Origin: Echeneis naucrates
Taxonomy: Eukaryota > Chordata > Actinopteri > Carangiformes > Echeneidae
NCBI RefSeq assembly: GCF_900963305.1
Contig: NC_042518.1
Coordinates: 537,548-601,547, forward strand
Length of the DNA stretch: 64,000 nucleotides
Reading direction: 5' to 3'
Shown here piece after piece: positions 31,480-46,849 of the stretch. Made by a program: the position numbers and the translations under genes. Below the pieces are notes generated by a model that made no database searches, was not told the origin of the DNA, and worked only from the letters and a program-made list of their open reading frames with translations. Positions within the stretch are counted from its first letter, which is position 1, and each line of letters opens with the position of its first letter.

Positions 31480-32386
31480 CTGAGGCCCAGCTGAGCGCTC
31501 ATCCGATCCGGTCCCGGGACCAGTTGGCTCCTCCTGGACGGTTCGGACCATCTGATGGCGCTTTCTGATAATCCGGCCCGGGTGGTCCGTTTCTGGGTTA
31601 CAGGAGCTGACATGGTCGGTGGGGGGTCAGCGGGCCCCCCGTGAGGTCAGTCCGGACGCTTTTGGTTCTGTCAGGTTCGCAGCTCCAGCTCGGTCCGTTA
31701 GCTTTGTTTACGGCGGACCGACCCTCCCCCACCCGGCTCCGGCAGCTCCTCCTCCCGCACGGGCTAACCCCCGTTAGCCGTCACTGCCGGCGTAAAACCG
31801 ACCACAAACCGGGCCGGCCGACATCCAGGCTGAATCTGAAGTCGCCCGTCGGATGAGCCTCCGTCCGGAACAACAACAAGCGGCCTTTATGGGACGTTTC
31901 TGCGGCCGGCGGCGTTCACGGCGCGATGCGCCAGCTAGCTGGTAGCTGACGATCCGGCTGCTAGCTCCAGGAGCCGGGGGCAGGAGCTCCGGACACGGCC
32001 GCCCAGAGTCCCCTCACCCGCCGCACCGTCGTTGGAAGAACCGTGCTCGGTTAGTAGTTGAGTAGAAATCAGCGAGCAGCTGATGTTCTGTGTCCGGATG
32101 GGGCAGAAGTAGGTCGGTGGAGAAGAGCCCCCTAACCCGCTGCTGCTAACTGGGTCACGGGCAGCGGTAACCTGTTAGCCGCAGAGCTAGCTCCTTTAGC
32201 GGGCTTTAATTTCTGCTTTTCGGGGGGAAATGGTGAAATGGTTCGTTTGTCTGTTTGTGTTGATGCCGGCGGTTCTGCGGACCGACTGACGGAGCTCAGT
32301 ACCGGGGCCGACTCCGTTTTTCCCCGTTATGTCGGGTCTTCGCTGACTGCCGTTAGCTGGTTAGGTAACGGCCGTCAGCCACAAAG
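31480..32386 (+). promoter_or_regulatory. CpG-rich promoter and leader exon of nlk
   Basis: CpG density is high from about 31.5 kb. The region ends in a splice donor (AAAG|GTAGGT, exon end 32386). An acceptor at 32617-32618 then brings in the coding exon, so there is a short 5' UTR intron. Several GTTAGC/GCTAAC/GCTAGC motifs occur, including the inverted arrangement GGCTAAC...GTTAGCC near 31764-31780. No TATA box was identified. Confidence 0.55.
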
Positions 32387-32390
32387 GTAG

Positions 32391-32460
32391 GTTCGGTTCG
32401 GCTCGGCTCGGCTCGGCTCGGCTCTGCTCGGCTCGGCTCGGCTCGGCTCGGTTCGGTTCG
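32391..32460 (+). repeat. Pentanucleotide (GGCTC/GGTTC)n repeat
   Basis: About fourteen units of GCTCG or GTTCG with one variant (GCTCT) start four bases inside the nlk 5' UTR intron, directly after the donor. Confidence 0.95.
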
Positions 32461-32626
32461 CCGGGTAAAGTGTGTGAAGCGGTGATTTGTGAAACGTTAA
32501 CGCTGCAGGAGGTCCGTCTGAGTCCGGGCCGCCTGCAGCGCCCTCTCGGTCCGTCTTGTCACCGAGCTCGGTTGTTTACATGAACCGGGTCCTGAGCGGC
32601 TCCTCTCCGTGTTCACAGCCAGGAAG

Positions 32627-32650
32627 ATGACGGCCATGCCGAGCCACTGA
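32627..32650 (+). other. Upstream open reading frame in the nlk leader
   Basis: ATG ACG GCC ATG CCG AGC CAC TGA encodes seven residues and ends 62 bp before the nlk start codon. It contains two ATGs in the same frame. If the 32618 acceptor is used, it is the first ATG-stop unit in that exon and could reduce nlk translation. Confidence 0.45.
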
Positions 32651-32712
32651 TCCGACTTCCCTCCGCTCCCAGCCGGGCTTCAGCTCAGACGAGGTGGACT
32701 GTTCCGGGGAGG

Positions 32713-37395
<4,683 letters not shown>

Positions 37396-40072
37396 GCGTC
37401 ATCTTCGTCAGCCAGAGGAGCTTCAGCAGTTGCAGAAAGGATTTCATTGGCCGCGGTATCAGAAGATACCTAGAGTTTGGGTCTTTTTTTTTTTTTTTTT
37501 TTTTTTTTTGGACCTTTGTTTGTCCAAAGGGGAAACGACAAACTCGACCCACCTCCCAAAAACCCTGAGATATTTGTTCCCCTGTAAATCCACAAAATAT
37601 CTTGATATGGAAACCACAGCCTGACCCTGAGAGACCCAGACGACGTCTTTGGTGCTGAATCAAAAAAAAAAAAGAAAAAAGAAAAAAATGAAATGCTGCT
37701 GACGTTCTTGAAGAGGAATAAGAAAGAGGAGAACTGAACTCGGTACTGGTTTGGATTTTCCAACCTCATTAGTGGCGACATTAAGGAATAATGATTTTAA
37801 TTGTTTGGTAGAAATGTTGCTTAGTAGATTTTGTTGAAGTCATTCCAGCCCTGTGCAATATGGTTTAACTTAAAGAAGCGATAAATACCGCGGACACTGA
37901 ACGCAGCACGCTCTCCTGCCAACCGGGTGATCATGATCATGACCAATCACAAGCTCCCACAAACTCAACATGACATCATTGCCCGCCAAATAACGCAACA
38001 ACATTCACCGCCAAGGTTTTCCCTTTTCCTTGTTTAGTTTTTTTGGATTTCTGTTTTTGTTTTTTCGGACTGCATTTGAACACATCACTCACTGTGTTTC
38101 CTTCGCTCGGCGCCGTCGTTCATTGATGCCGCCGTAATAATGCAATTTAACAGATGTAGCAGGTTTTAACCACAGATCCCAGGAGCCCCTCCCCCCCACA
38201 CCTTCAGCTCTGTTTTCTCCAGCAGCTCCTCCTCCTCCTCATGGCAGCAAACAAACAGGAAACAGGATTCGTTCCTTGCAGTCAATTATTTTTATTTTGA
38301 AAAATTCAACAGGATCGTGTGTTTTTAGTGGGCAGATGCTACACTTCTTGCTTTTTCTTCTTCTCTTCCTGTCTGATGTGTCATCCAAACCCGGCATCAT
38401 TTCCTGTCCCACCGATGGAGCGGGTTTCTTCTTTTAGTTCTTAATTTATTGTGTGTTTGCAGAAGAGTGTGAGTCTCCGCCCCATTTTGTTTGAAGCAAT
38501 GCCACTTGGTCTCAGTTACCTCAAGACCTGGGAAATGACAAATGAACCACCTGAAGGCCGAGGACGCCCCCCACCCCGTCACATCTGTCCTGTCATTCCT
38601 CCGGATCCAGTGACTTCTTTACCTCGCTCGCCCCTCGTCTCTCGACCGCCACTCAGAATCAGTGTGAGCTCTGAGAGGACGGCGGTGCCGGCCAATTGCT
38701 GCTGTTTTGTTTTTCTTCTTTGGTTTGTTGTTTTACTTCCTGTTCAGTTTCAGGCTCAGGTGTCTTGTTGTAGACTATGAATCGTATGAAGCCACAGAAG
38801 GACGCTCCAGCGTTGGTCCTGGTTTGGATCACTGATTATTGACTTCGGATTGGACGCCGTAGGAAGAGCTTGGCTCTCTCACCGTGACGTCTCATCTGAG
38901 CAGATTGTGTCCTGGACGAGCTGCTGGGCACTTCCTGTCTGCCTCGGCCTCCAGCGGTCTGGACTCACCAGGATCAGGTCCAAACGCTGATCATTGGATG
39001 ACCGGAGCTGCAGCCACAGGTCGTTTTCCTTCCCAGTCAAATGTCACGTTGCCCGGAGTCACGTCTTTTTTTGGTCGACCGTCAGAACCCAAAGACCTTC
39101 AGTTGATAACCAGCAGAGTCCAGAGAGGCTGGAGCTCCACCGTCAAACTCCTGTTTCCTTTTTTTAAACGTAGAGGCCTTTTTCTGGTTTGTTATCATGA
39201 CGTATCTGACGGCGGCTGGTGGGGAAATCGCCCCTCTGCTGTTTCAGCTGCAATGAGGAAACAAACATCTGCAGTAGGAAGTAAAATCCAGGAAACATGT
39301 AAAACCATCAGTGTGGTCCTGAATTCATCTCCGGCTCCGAGAGGCCCCTAGAACCTTTTTTACTGCAGGAACTTCTCCAGGAACTTCTTTGTTTTTGTTT
39401 TTGTAGGATCTCAGGAACTTTAGGAAAAGGGTCAGTGACGCTCAACGTTCAAACACCACAGCGACAATGCGGTTTGTGTTGAATCCACCTTTGTTGGCTT
39501 TGTTGAGACCTCATGAGACGCTGAGGGAACCTTTTGTCTCCTGGTTCAGTTCCTGCGGCTCCTCACTTCCTGGATCAAGTTTGAAGCATCCAGAAGCTGT
39601 GATCCGTAGTTTTTTTTTTTTTTTTTTGTTGTTGTAGTACCCGCCCTGAGCGTCCTCCTTGTTGGTCCTTGAGTTTCCAGATTCTTAACCCCTGAAACCT
39701 CAGCTCCTCTCCAGGAACACAGCGAGTCTCTGAACGGAGGCCTCTGTATATCTGCATGTGTATATTTATTATCCACAGAGAGCGTTTGGCTTGATGCTGT
39801 GCAATGGTTGAGTTTGTCCACAAAGACAAAAACGTACTTTTTGTGGTATTTTTATTTAATTCAACTTAGGAAGTGATTTTATTAGAAGTTTTTTGTTTTT
39901 GTTTGTTGTGATCTAATTAGACTTTTTCCGGAGTCCAGAGGCAGGAAAACGTTCTGACTTCTGTTCCCCCAAAGAACCGAACAGGTCAGCTGGTATTTGA
40001 CTGTCTGTAAGTTTAATTTAACTTATGTTATTTGAGGAAGCAACATTTAGTTTTGTTGCTGCTTGAAATAAA
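37396..40072 (+). other. nlk 3' UTR, about 2.7 kb
   Basis: A long non-coding stretch runs from the stop to a canonical AATAAA at 40067-40072. It includes poly-T runs at about 37483-37509 and 39609-39627 and an A-rich run near 37660-37690. The open frame at 38884-39351 has no recognisable features. Confidence 0.5.
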
Positions 40073-40949
40073 AGTGTGTTTTTCTTCTCAGATTATTTTA
40101 TTATAGATCAACTCTTTTGTTGTCCTCCACACTCCGTCTGAACTGCTCAGAGCTGATTGACAGATCCACCAACTCCAGTTCACCAACATCACTGTTTCCC
40201 TGGTGACAGACTCCGGTGGTAACCATGGTAACCGCTGATGTCAGTCATCAGTGGTTACCATCAGCTTCCTGTAATGTAAACGGGCTGATTGATTTTCCTT
40301 TGATGGGATGACCGACCGCCTCCCTCTGGACTTCTTCTTTTCTTTTTTTCTGTTGTTGTGTTGGTAGAGATCCTCCAGGTTAGGGGCAGGTTTTAAACTA
40401 GGTGACCCGTGATTGGTCCGTTCTGGTCTGAGATCAGCTGATGAGGCAGTTTTTAGAGACAGACGGACAGATGGACAGTCATCTGTAGAGATTAGACTTG
40501 TTTTCTTCAATGAAAAGAAACTTGATGTGTTTATTATTCTATATATGAAACTGATGTTTTAAACGGATGTTTTTGTCTTTGTTTTAGCAAAAAAGTTTTG
40601 TTCGTTTTTTGACTTGTGTTCCCAACAAATACTTGAATTTCTTAAAAAACTGTTTAGAGTTAAAGTAGTGAATGATGCATAAATAAATGGACACTGGATA
40701 ATAAACTCTGTCGGCGCTTTACTGCTCAGGCCTGATCAGTGACATCATTGTTCCTGTTTCACATGAGCTCTGGATGCTGGTCCTGGTCCCTGATCCTCCC
40801 TGAGTGTCCCTCCTCGTTCTGACAGGTGGCAGTTGGAGGCTCCACCCCATGATCCTTCTCTTTGAGCGAAGCAGCTCATCTAGAGAGAGCACACACAGAC
40901 ACACACAGACGCACACAGACGCACACTGACACAGGTGAACTCAGGAGCC
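40073..40949. other. Intergenic and leader region, nlk to tlcd3b
   Basis: No gene is seen. An ACACAGACGC-type repeat (about 40888-40935) lies immediately upstream of the tlcd3b start codon, probably within its 5' UTR. No CpG island accompanies this promoter, unlike most neighbours. Confidence 0.5.
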
Positions 40950-42976
40950 ATGTGGGGACTCGTCCTCATCGCTGCTGGCTCTGTCTTCTTCCCGGGACTC
41001 TTCCTGTTGTCCAAACTGACCCTGAGACACCTGATAGGATGGACTGAGGGGGACGCTGCTGTCGTCTCTACACGGTAAGAGCGCACAAAAACGCACACAT
41101 TGTTGTCTCCTCAGAGACAGCTCTTATTCACTGATTGGTTGACAAGGCAGATTTCAGGTAAATGGACAGAAACCAAATCCTGTATAGTTGGATGGACGGT
41201 CTGGGTGGGGTTTGGGGGGGTTTGGGGGGGGTTGGGGGCGGTGACTGCTTTGTTGTGACATCACAGTCCCAGAAGTCCTGATGGCTGGTTTTAAGGTTCA
41301 GGATCTGAATGCAGGCTGGGAGCATTTCTCTGAGGACAGAGACCTTTGGGCTGTTGGTCTGGTCAAAGATCCCTCTGATCCTGATATGATCATTTGTCCT
41401 CCTCAGTCTGGTTTCATCCCTACAGGCTGTCATGGCGTCATCAGCCGGGTGTGTCGTCATCTGGTCCTGCAGCGACATCATGGAGGACAGGTGAGGAGAC
41501 ACAAACCGTCCATTGTTATGAAACATCTACTGTTCAGCGTGTAATTTGCAGAAACTTCACATCAAAGTCAAATTTCTCTCTTCAGGTGAAGTTTCTTTTC
41601 TAAAATTCAGATTTTTGGATGTTTGTTTCAAAACAAAAACCTCACACCAGCTTTTTGACGTGTGTGTGTGTGTGTGTGTAATCTAATTAACAATCTGAGT
41701 TGAGAAGCAGCAGCTATTTCAGTCTGTAAGACGCTCCCAGAGATCAGTAATCCTCCACGCTGAGCATGATGGGAACTGGAATGATGAAGATGTGTAATGG
41801 GTCGGTGGGGGAGGGGGGATGAAGCCCAGGTTTCTTCAGCAGACTCTTTTCCTCATTTCCCAGTCAAAGTGGAGAGTTTGTGTCTCAGCCATATTTGTTT
41901 ATCAAATCACTCCAGCAAACATGCAGCATTGAAACTGACTTTCAGTTTGAAGGGAACGCAGTAAACAGGATGGACAGGAGCCCTGACCGCTTATAGATGA
42001 TTTATCGATGATCCAAACGGATGAAATCAGCTGTTCACCAAAGCTGTCTCTTCCCGCCTCCGCAGACACTGGCTGACCGACGCCTACATCCTGTTCGCCA
42101 CACCGTACTTTGCCTACGATATCTACGCCATGTTCCTGTGCTACAAGCACAGGCTGCAGGTCAAAGGTCACGAGGAGGCAGGGGAGGAGCTGGGGGGCTT
42201 CAGGTCTGTGATTGGTTACCTGCGCAGAGAGATCCTCATGGTGCTGCATCATGTCTTCATGGTGACCTTCTGCTTCCCTGCCTCACTGGTAACTATGGCA
42301 ACAGTAACTTCACAGACATCATCGGAGCCAATGGGGAAGTTTCACCTTTAAGTCTCTGACCTTTGACCTTGTGCGTGTGTGTGTGTCAGCTGTGGCGGCG
42401 TGGCAAAGGTGATTACTTTCAGGGTGTTCTGTTTCTGGCTGAGCTCAGCACGCCGTCCGTCTGTCTGGGAAAAGTCCTGATCCAGGTGATACTCACACAC
42501 ACGCACAGAGTCAGTGGTGACACTTCCTCTTCCTTGTCTCTAACTTCCTGTGATGTCATCAGTACCAGAAGCAGCAGACTCTACTGCACAAACTGAACGG
42601 AGTCATCATGTTGATCTCTTTCTTCAGCTGCCGAGTCTTAATGTTCCCCTTCCTGTACTACAAATACAGCAGGTACCAACCGACCGACCGACCGACCGAC
42701 CGACCGAGTGACCAAGTCTCTCTCACTGCCCCCCCCCTTCTGTTGTGTCTCAGGTATGCGTCCATTCCGCTGTGCTCGGTCCCCCTGGTGGCTCCATGGC
42801 AGTGTAACCTGGGGGCCGCTCTGCTGTGGCCCCTGCAGCTCTACTGGTTCTCATTGATGTGCAGAGGGGCCCTCCGCCTGTTTAGGCAGCGGTCAAACTC
42901 GCCGCCAAAGACTTTTACACTTGACCATGGCGACCATCTGAGCTCGGCTAACGGCCCTCTGACTGACAGACACTGA
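40950..42976 (+). CDS. tlcd3b: TLC domain-containing protein 3B (FAM57B; ceramide-synthase-related membrane protein)
   Basis: Six exons join in frame to 286 residues: 40950-41074, 41407-41490, 42066-42288, 42390-42485, 42563-42672, 42754-42976. The product is a multi-pass TLC-domain protein of the FAM57/TLCD3 family, linked to ceramide and sphingolipid metabolism in ER/Golgi membranes. Hydrophobic segments lie at the N-terminus (VLIAAGSVFFPGLFLLSK), around VMASSAGCVVIWSC, YILFATPYFAYDIYAMFL, VLHHVFMVTFCFPASL (with the paired histidines common in TLC domains), GVIMLISFFSCRVLMFPFLY and LYWFSLMCRGALRLF. The start gives the family-like N-terminal anchor. FAM57B lies in human 16p11.2 with taok2, cdipt and maz, which supports the B rather than the A paralogue. 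The tail after the last membrane segment is short, polar and variable. Confidence 0.9.
42676..42707. repeat. (CCGA)n tetranucleotide repeat
   Basis: About seven tandem CCGA units follow the donor of tlcd3b exon 5, inside a short 81-bp intron. Confidence 0.9.
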
Positions 42977-43383
42977 GGATGTGAAGAAGAGCCGAAACAG
43001 GAAGTCCGAGGAAGGTCCAGAGGAAACCAGACGCTTCGATGACCCCTGAATGCCCCATGAGCCTCAGGTGGCAGATAGGAAACGGTGACCCGGCTGGTCC
43101 AGACTACCTTCCCATGTCTGAGGAAAAAAAATGACTCCAAACTGAAGCTACAAATATTCATCTAGGAGCTTTAATTTTTTTTTTTTGATCCTTCGATCAC
43201 AACGAAGAACAAAACACGAGTGATGATTTATTCATTATTTCACAGATTGATTGATTTCTGTCTCCTATTTCTGTTTGTTCTGTTGTCATGATTTACGGTG
43301 AACTTTTGTGTATTCGGCCTGGAGTTGTTTGGTGTTGTAGGTCTGTGATGGAGCAGCTGTTTTTGTGCTGAACTTTTAAATCA

Positions 43384-43389
43384 AATAAA
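43384..43389 (+). terminator. Polyadenylation signal AATAAA of tlcd3b
   Basis: A canonical hexamer about 410 bp past the tlcd3b stop. The gene converges on hsp70 copy B, whose own signal lies only about 250 bp away on the other strand. Confidence 0.65.
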
Positions 43390-43634
43390 CAGTTACTGAC
43401 AGATTCACACTGAAATCGCCCCATTGGCCTTTCTCAGCTCTTTTATTTTGAAAGTGTATTTTTGTGGCTTTATTTTGAAACCTGATTTGACTCTGGTGCA
43501 GCTACAGTTCATGTTGTCCCCCCCCCGCCTTTGAAACAGGCGATTCACTTGGTGATAATGCTTTCATTATGTTTGTTTAGTTGCTTTTTTTGGACGAAGC
43601 CAAAACAACCAGAAAATTTGATTTATTTTCCATC

Positions 43635-43640
43635 TTTATT
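43635..43640 (-). terminator. Polyadenylation signal of hsp70 copy B
   Basis: TTTATT on the plus strand reads AATAAA on the minus strand about 140 bp past the stop. A second hexamer lies at 43622-43627. Confidence 0.65.
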
Positions 43641-43780
43641 GCAAAGAAATATATTTATATTTATATTTTTAAAATAGAGATGAATATATGAACTAAGAAT
43701 CACACTAATGAACAGAAGCTGTACAATCATTTGTATTTCAAACAGTCCCAGTGATGACAGAGTCCATGTTCAGGGCCACT

Positions 43781-45700
43781 TTAATCCACCTCCTCAATAG
43801 TGGGCCCCTGGGAGCCGGCTCCTGCCTGCTCTCTACAGCTACTTGCAGGCGTTCCTCCCTGATACAGCTTGCTGATGACGGGGTTGCACACCTTCTCCAG
43901 CTCTTTCTGCTTGTGTTGAAACTCCTCTTTATCAGCCAGCTGGTTGTTCTCCAGCCAGCTGATGGTTTCGTCACACTTCTCGACCACCTTCTTCTGCTCC
44001 TCCTCGCTGATTTTGCCCTTGAAGTTCTGGTCCTGCACGCTGCTCTTCATGTTGAAGGCGTAGGACTCCAGGGAGTTCTTGGCAGAGATTTTGTCCCTCT
44101 GAATTTCGTCCTCGGCCTTGTACTTTTCTGCGTCCTGCACCATCCTCTCGATCTCTTCTTTGCTCAGTCGGCCCTTGTCGTTGGTGATGGTGATCTTGTT
44201 CTCTTTGCCGGTGCTTTTGTCGGCCGCCGAGACGTTCAAGATGCCGTTGGCGTCGATGTCGAAGGTGACCTCGATCTGCGGGACCCCTCGCGGAGCGGGT
44301 GGGATTCCCGTCAGCTCGAACTTGCCCAGCAGGTTGTTGTCCTTGGTCATGGCTCTTTCCCCTTCGTACACCTGGATGAGGACCCCGGGCTGGTTGTCAG
44401 AGTAGGTGCTGAAGACCTGGGTTTGTTTGGTGGGGATGGTGGTGTTGCGTTTAATCAGGGACGTCATGACTCCTCCGGCCGTCTCGATACCCAGGGACAG
44501 AGGGGCCACGTCCAGCAGCAGCAGGTCCTGAACGTTGCCAGAGGTGTCACCTGTGAGGATGGCAGCCTGGACGGCGGCACCGTAAGCCACCGCCTCGTCC
44601 GGGTTGATGCTCTTGTTCAGCTCTCTGCCGTTGAAGAAATCCTGCAGGAGTTTCTGGATTTTGGGGATTCGGGTGGAGCCTCCCACCAGGACCACGTCGT
44701 GGATCTGCGCCTTGTCCATCTTGGCGTCCTTCAGAGCTTTCTCCACCGGATCTAAGGTTCCCCTGAACAGGTCGGAGCACAGCTCCTCAAAGCGAGCCCT
44801 GGTGACGGAGGTGTAGAAGTCGGTGCCCTCAAACAGAGAGTCGATCTCGATGCTGGCCTGGGAGCTGGAGGACAGGGTCCTCTTGGCCCTCTCGCAGGCT
44901 GTGCGCAGCCTCCTCAGGGCTCTCTTGTTCTGGCTGATGTCTTTCTTGTGTTTCCTCTTGAACTCCTCCACAAAGTGGTTGACCATGCGGTTGTCAAAGT
45001 CTTCTCCGCCCAGGTGAGTGTCTCCAGCTGTGGACTTGACCTCGAAGATCCCGTCTTCGATGGTGAGGATGGACACGTCGAAGGTGCCTCCGCCGAGGTC
45101 AAAGATCAGTACGTTACGTTCTCCCGATTTGCTCTTGTCCAGACCGTACGCGATGGCGGCTGCCGTCGGCTCGTTGATGATCCTCAGGACGTTCAGGCCC
45201 GCGATGACGCCTGCGTCTTTAGTCGCCTGCCGCTGGGAGTCGTTGAAGTACGCCGGGACCGTGATGACGGCGCTGGCCACCTTGTGACCCAGGTAGGCCT
45301 CAGCGATCTCCTTCATCTTCACCAGGACCATGGAGGAGATCTCCTCAGGGTTGAAGGCTTTGCTCTCCCCTTTGTACTCCACCTGGATTTTGGGCTTCCC
45401 TCCATCTGAAACCACCTTGAAGGGCCAGTGCTTCATGTCGGCCTGCACCACTGGGTCCTCAAACTTTCTTCCAATCAGCCTCTTGGCATCAAACACGGTG
45501 TTGCTGGGGTTCAAGGCCACCTGGTTCTTGGCTGCGTCCCCGATGAGCCTCTCTGTGTCTGTGAAGGCCACGTAGCTGGGCGTGGTCCTGTTGCCCTGGT
45601 CGTTGGCGATGATTTCCACCTTTCCGTGCTGGAAAACCCCCACGCAGGAGTAGGTGGTGCCCAGGTCGATGCCGATGGCGGCTCCTTTAGCTGCTGACAT
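43781..45700 (-). CDS. hsp70: Heat shock protein 70 (inducible type), copy B
   Basis: A complete intronless 639-codon frame on the minus strand encodes a protein identical at every residue to copy A at 1752-3671. It has the same HSP70 signatures, nuclear-localisation stretch and EEVD tail. The bases differ from copy A at only three sites that I could find (44270, 45161, 45260), all silent third positions. Homology continues about 37 bp past the stop (to 43744) and ceases at the start codon on the other side. Leader, promoter and 3' UTR beyond that point are unrelated to those of copy A. The gene faces away from sh2b1 and converges on tlcd3b. Both copies look intact and functional. Confidence 0.97.
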   Translation of the reverse strand: MSAAKGAAIGIDLGTTYSCVGVFQHGKVEIIANDQGNRTTPSYVAFTDTERLIGDAAKNQVALNPSNTVFDAKRLIGRKFEDPVVQADMKHWPFKVVSDGGKPKIQVEYKGESKAFNPEEISSMVLVKMKEIAEAYLGHKVASAVITVPAYFNDSQRQATKDAGVIAGLNVLRIINEPTAAAIAYGLDKSKSGERNVLIFDLGGGTFDVSILTIEDGIFEVKSTAGDTHLGGEDFDNRMVNHFVEEFKRKHKKDISQNKRALRRLRTACERAKRTLSSSSQASIEIDSLFEGTDFYTSVTRARFEELCSDLFRGTLDPVEKALKDAKMDKAQIHDVVLVGGSTRIPKIQKLLQDFFNGRELNKSINPDEAVAYGAAVQAAILTGDTSGNVQDLLLLDVAPLSLGIETAGGVMTSLIKRNTTIPTKQTQVFSTYSDNQPGVLIQVYEGERAMTKDNNLLGKFELTGIPPAPRGVPQIEVTFDIDANGILNVSAADKSTGKENKITITNDKGRLSKEEIERMVQDAEKYKAEDEIQRDKISAKNSLESYAFNMKSSVQDQNFKGKISEEEQKKVVEKCDETISWLENNQLADKEEFQHKQKELEKVCNPVISKLYQGGTPASSCREQAGAGSQGPTIEEVD

Positions 45701-45718
45701 CTTTGCTGGAGATGTTTC

Positions 45719-45826
45719 CTGTCAGACAGTTAAGAAATCTTTTTAGAGTGAAAACAACCGTTTGCCAAAAAGTTAATATCCAAACTGTCAAGACTGTTTG
45801 TCCTGTCCTGCCAAGTTTGTACTCAC
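45719..45826 (-). other. 5' UTR intron of hsp70 copy B (108 bp)
   Basis: On the minus strand the donor reads ACA|GTGAGT at 45826. The acceptor TTCTTAACTGTCTGACAG ends at 45719, 18 bp before the start codon. The intron occupies the same place as in copy A but is about a quarter of the length and not visibly related. Confidence 0.65.
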
Positions 45827-45850
45827 TGTGTTGTGTTGTGTTGTGTTATT

Positions 45851-45903
45851 GGTCTGGTCTGGTCTGGTCTGGTCTGGTCTGGTCCTGGTCCTGGTCCTGG
45901 TCC
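45851..45903 (-). repeat. Tandem repeat in the hsp70 copy B leader exon
   Basis: Plus strand: six GGTCT units, then four GGTCCT units (the last incomplete). In the mRNA sense this reads (GGACCA)n followed by (AGACC)n. It fills most of the inferred untranslated first exon between the TATA box and the donor. Confidence 0.95.
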
Positions 45904-45940
45904 TTCCTCTGTGGTCTGCTCTGATCTGGTCTCTGGCCTC

Positions 45941-45982
45941 TTTATATCAGAGCAGCTCAGTCTGGCAGCTTCTCGACTTTTC
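45941..45982 (-). promoter_or_regulatory. Core heat-shock promoter of hsp70 copy B
   Basis: Minus-strand ATATAAA lies at 45941-45947, which places the start near 45912. At 45970-45982, 23 bp upstream of it, TTC-tc-GAC-tt-TTC gives three heat-shock-element units at exact 5-bp spacing, the middle one with a single mismatch to GAA. This proximal arrangement is typical of inducible hsp70 genes. Confidence 0.65.
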
Positions 45983-46119
45983 ACACAACAACGTCAAGTC
46001 ACCGTTAGTGGAATAGACAACTTCCTGTTAATGACTTCAAAATAAAGCCCATACCAATAAATTGGTCTTGTGTGCAATTCAAACACCAAGTGTTCCCTTA
46101 ATTTGAAAGGTCAGTAGCC

Positions 46120-46255
46120 TTATTTCCGGTGTTACTATCCTCATCACAGCCTACGGTGACGTAATTCTTTCTCGAGGCTCTGGCCAATCAGCGTATCGAG
46201 CGCAGTTTTTGTTTCCGGTTTGATTACGTCATTAAAGGAAGGTTCTCGCCTTTTG
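46120..46255 (-). promoter_or_regulatory. Upstream elements between hsp70 copy B and sh2b1
   Basis: Visible are two TTCCGG (ETS-like) sites at about 46124 and 46213, CRE-type sites TGACGTAA (46157-46164) and TTACGTCA (46224-46231) in opposite orientation, CCAAT at 46183-46187, and a second imperfect heat-shock element GGAAGGTTCT (46237-46246). The block could serve either flanking gene. Confidence 0.5.
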
Positions 46256-46659
46256 GAGCAAACTCCAAAATATAACTAATGATTTATGTCTGACTCATTT
46301 TTATTCAGCTTAAAGGAAACATTGAAGACTAAACAATAATAATCTGATTTTTACTTTGAGTGAAGCTGATAAAAATTATTTAATCGATTTTATGTGTGAA
46401 AAGTGAATGTAAACACATTTGAAATAGTTTATAGTAGCTGTGGAGAGGCCCCCAGGGGCCCATGTTCACAGCTGCTTCACTGCAGACCCCCCCAGCCATT
46501 TTAGACTCATATAAACTGAAATGGAAAAGTGTTTAAATGAAAAGTGTTTAACATCTAAAGGTACTCGCGTGAGCGTGTGTGTGTGTGTGTGTGTGGTGTT
46601 CTCGTTGTTTTTTTTTTTTGTTTTTTTTAAGAAGAAACCACTGACGCTGCACTCGCCGA

Positions 46660-46849
46660 CCCCTCGGAACTATCGCGAGAAAACGGAGCAGCGCGAGAAA
46701 AAACGGAGTCCAGACAAGGCATAGCAATATTCATATTTAGCAACAACAACAACCTGAACGAAAATGATTGTTCCGTGATGAAGGCGAGGAGGGATGAGCT
46801 CCAGATAAACCCTCAGACACGGATGAAAGCACCGGACTGTGATAAACAG
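46660..46849 (+). promoter_or_regulatory. Promoter and untranslated first exon of sh2b1
   Basis: TATCGCGAGA (46671-46680) differs at one position from the TCTCGCGAGA promoter element, and a second CGCGAGA lies near 46693. A splice donor AACAG|GTACAG ends the likely non-coding exon at 46849. Downstream to about 47200 there are many GTTAGC/GCTAAC/GCTAGC motifs, including inverted pairs at 47112-47125 and 47180-47193. Confidence 0.5.

Noticed and set aside
38884-39351. A 155-codon frame in the nlk 3' UTR
   Set aside because: No domain, poor codon pattern, and it lies between the nlk stop and its likely polyadenylation signal.
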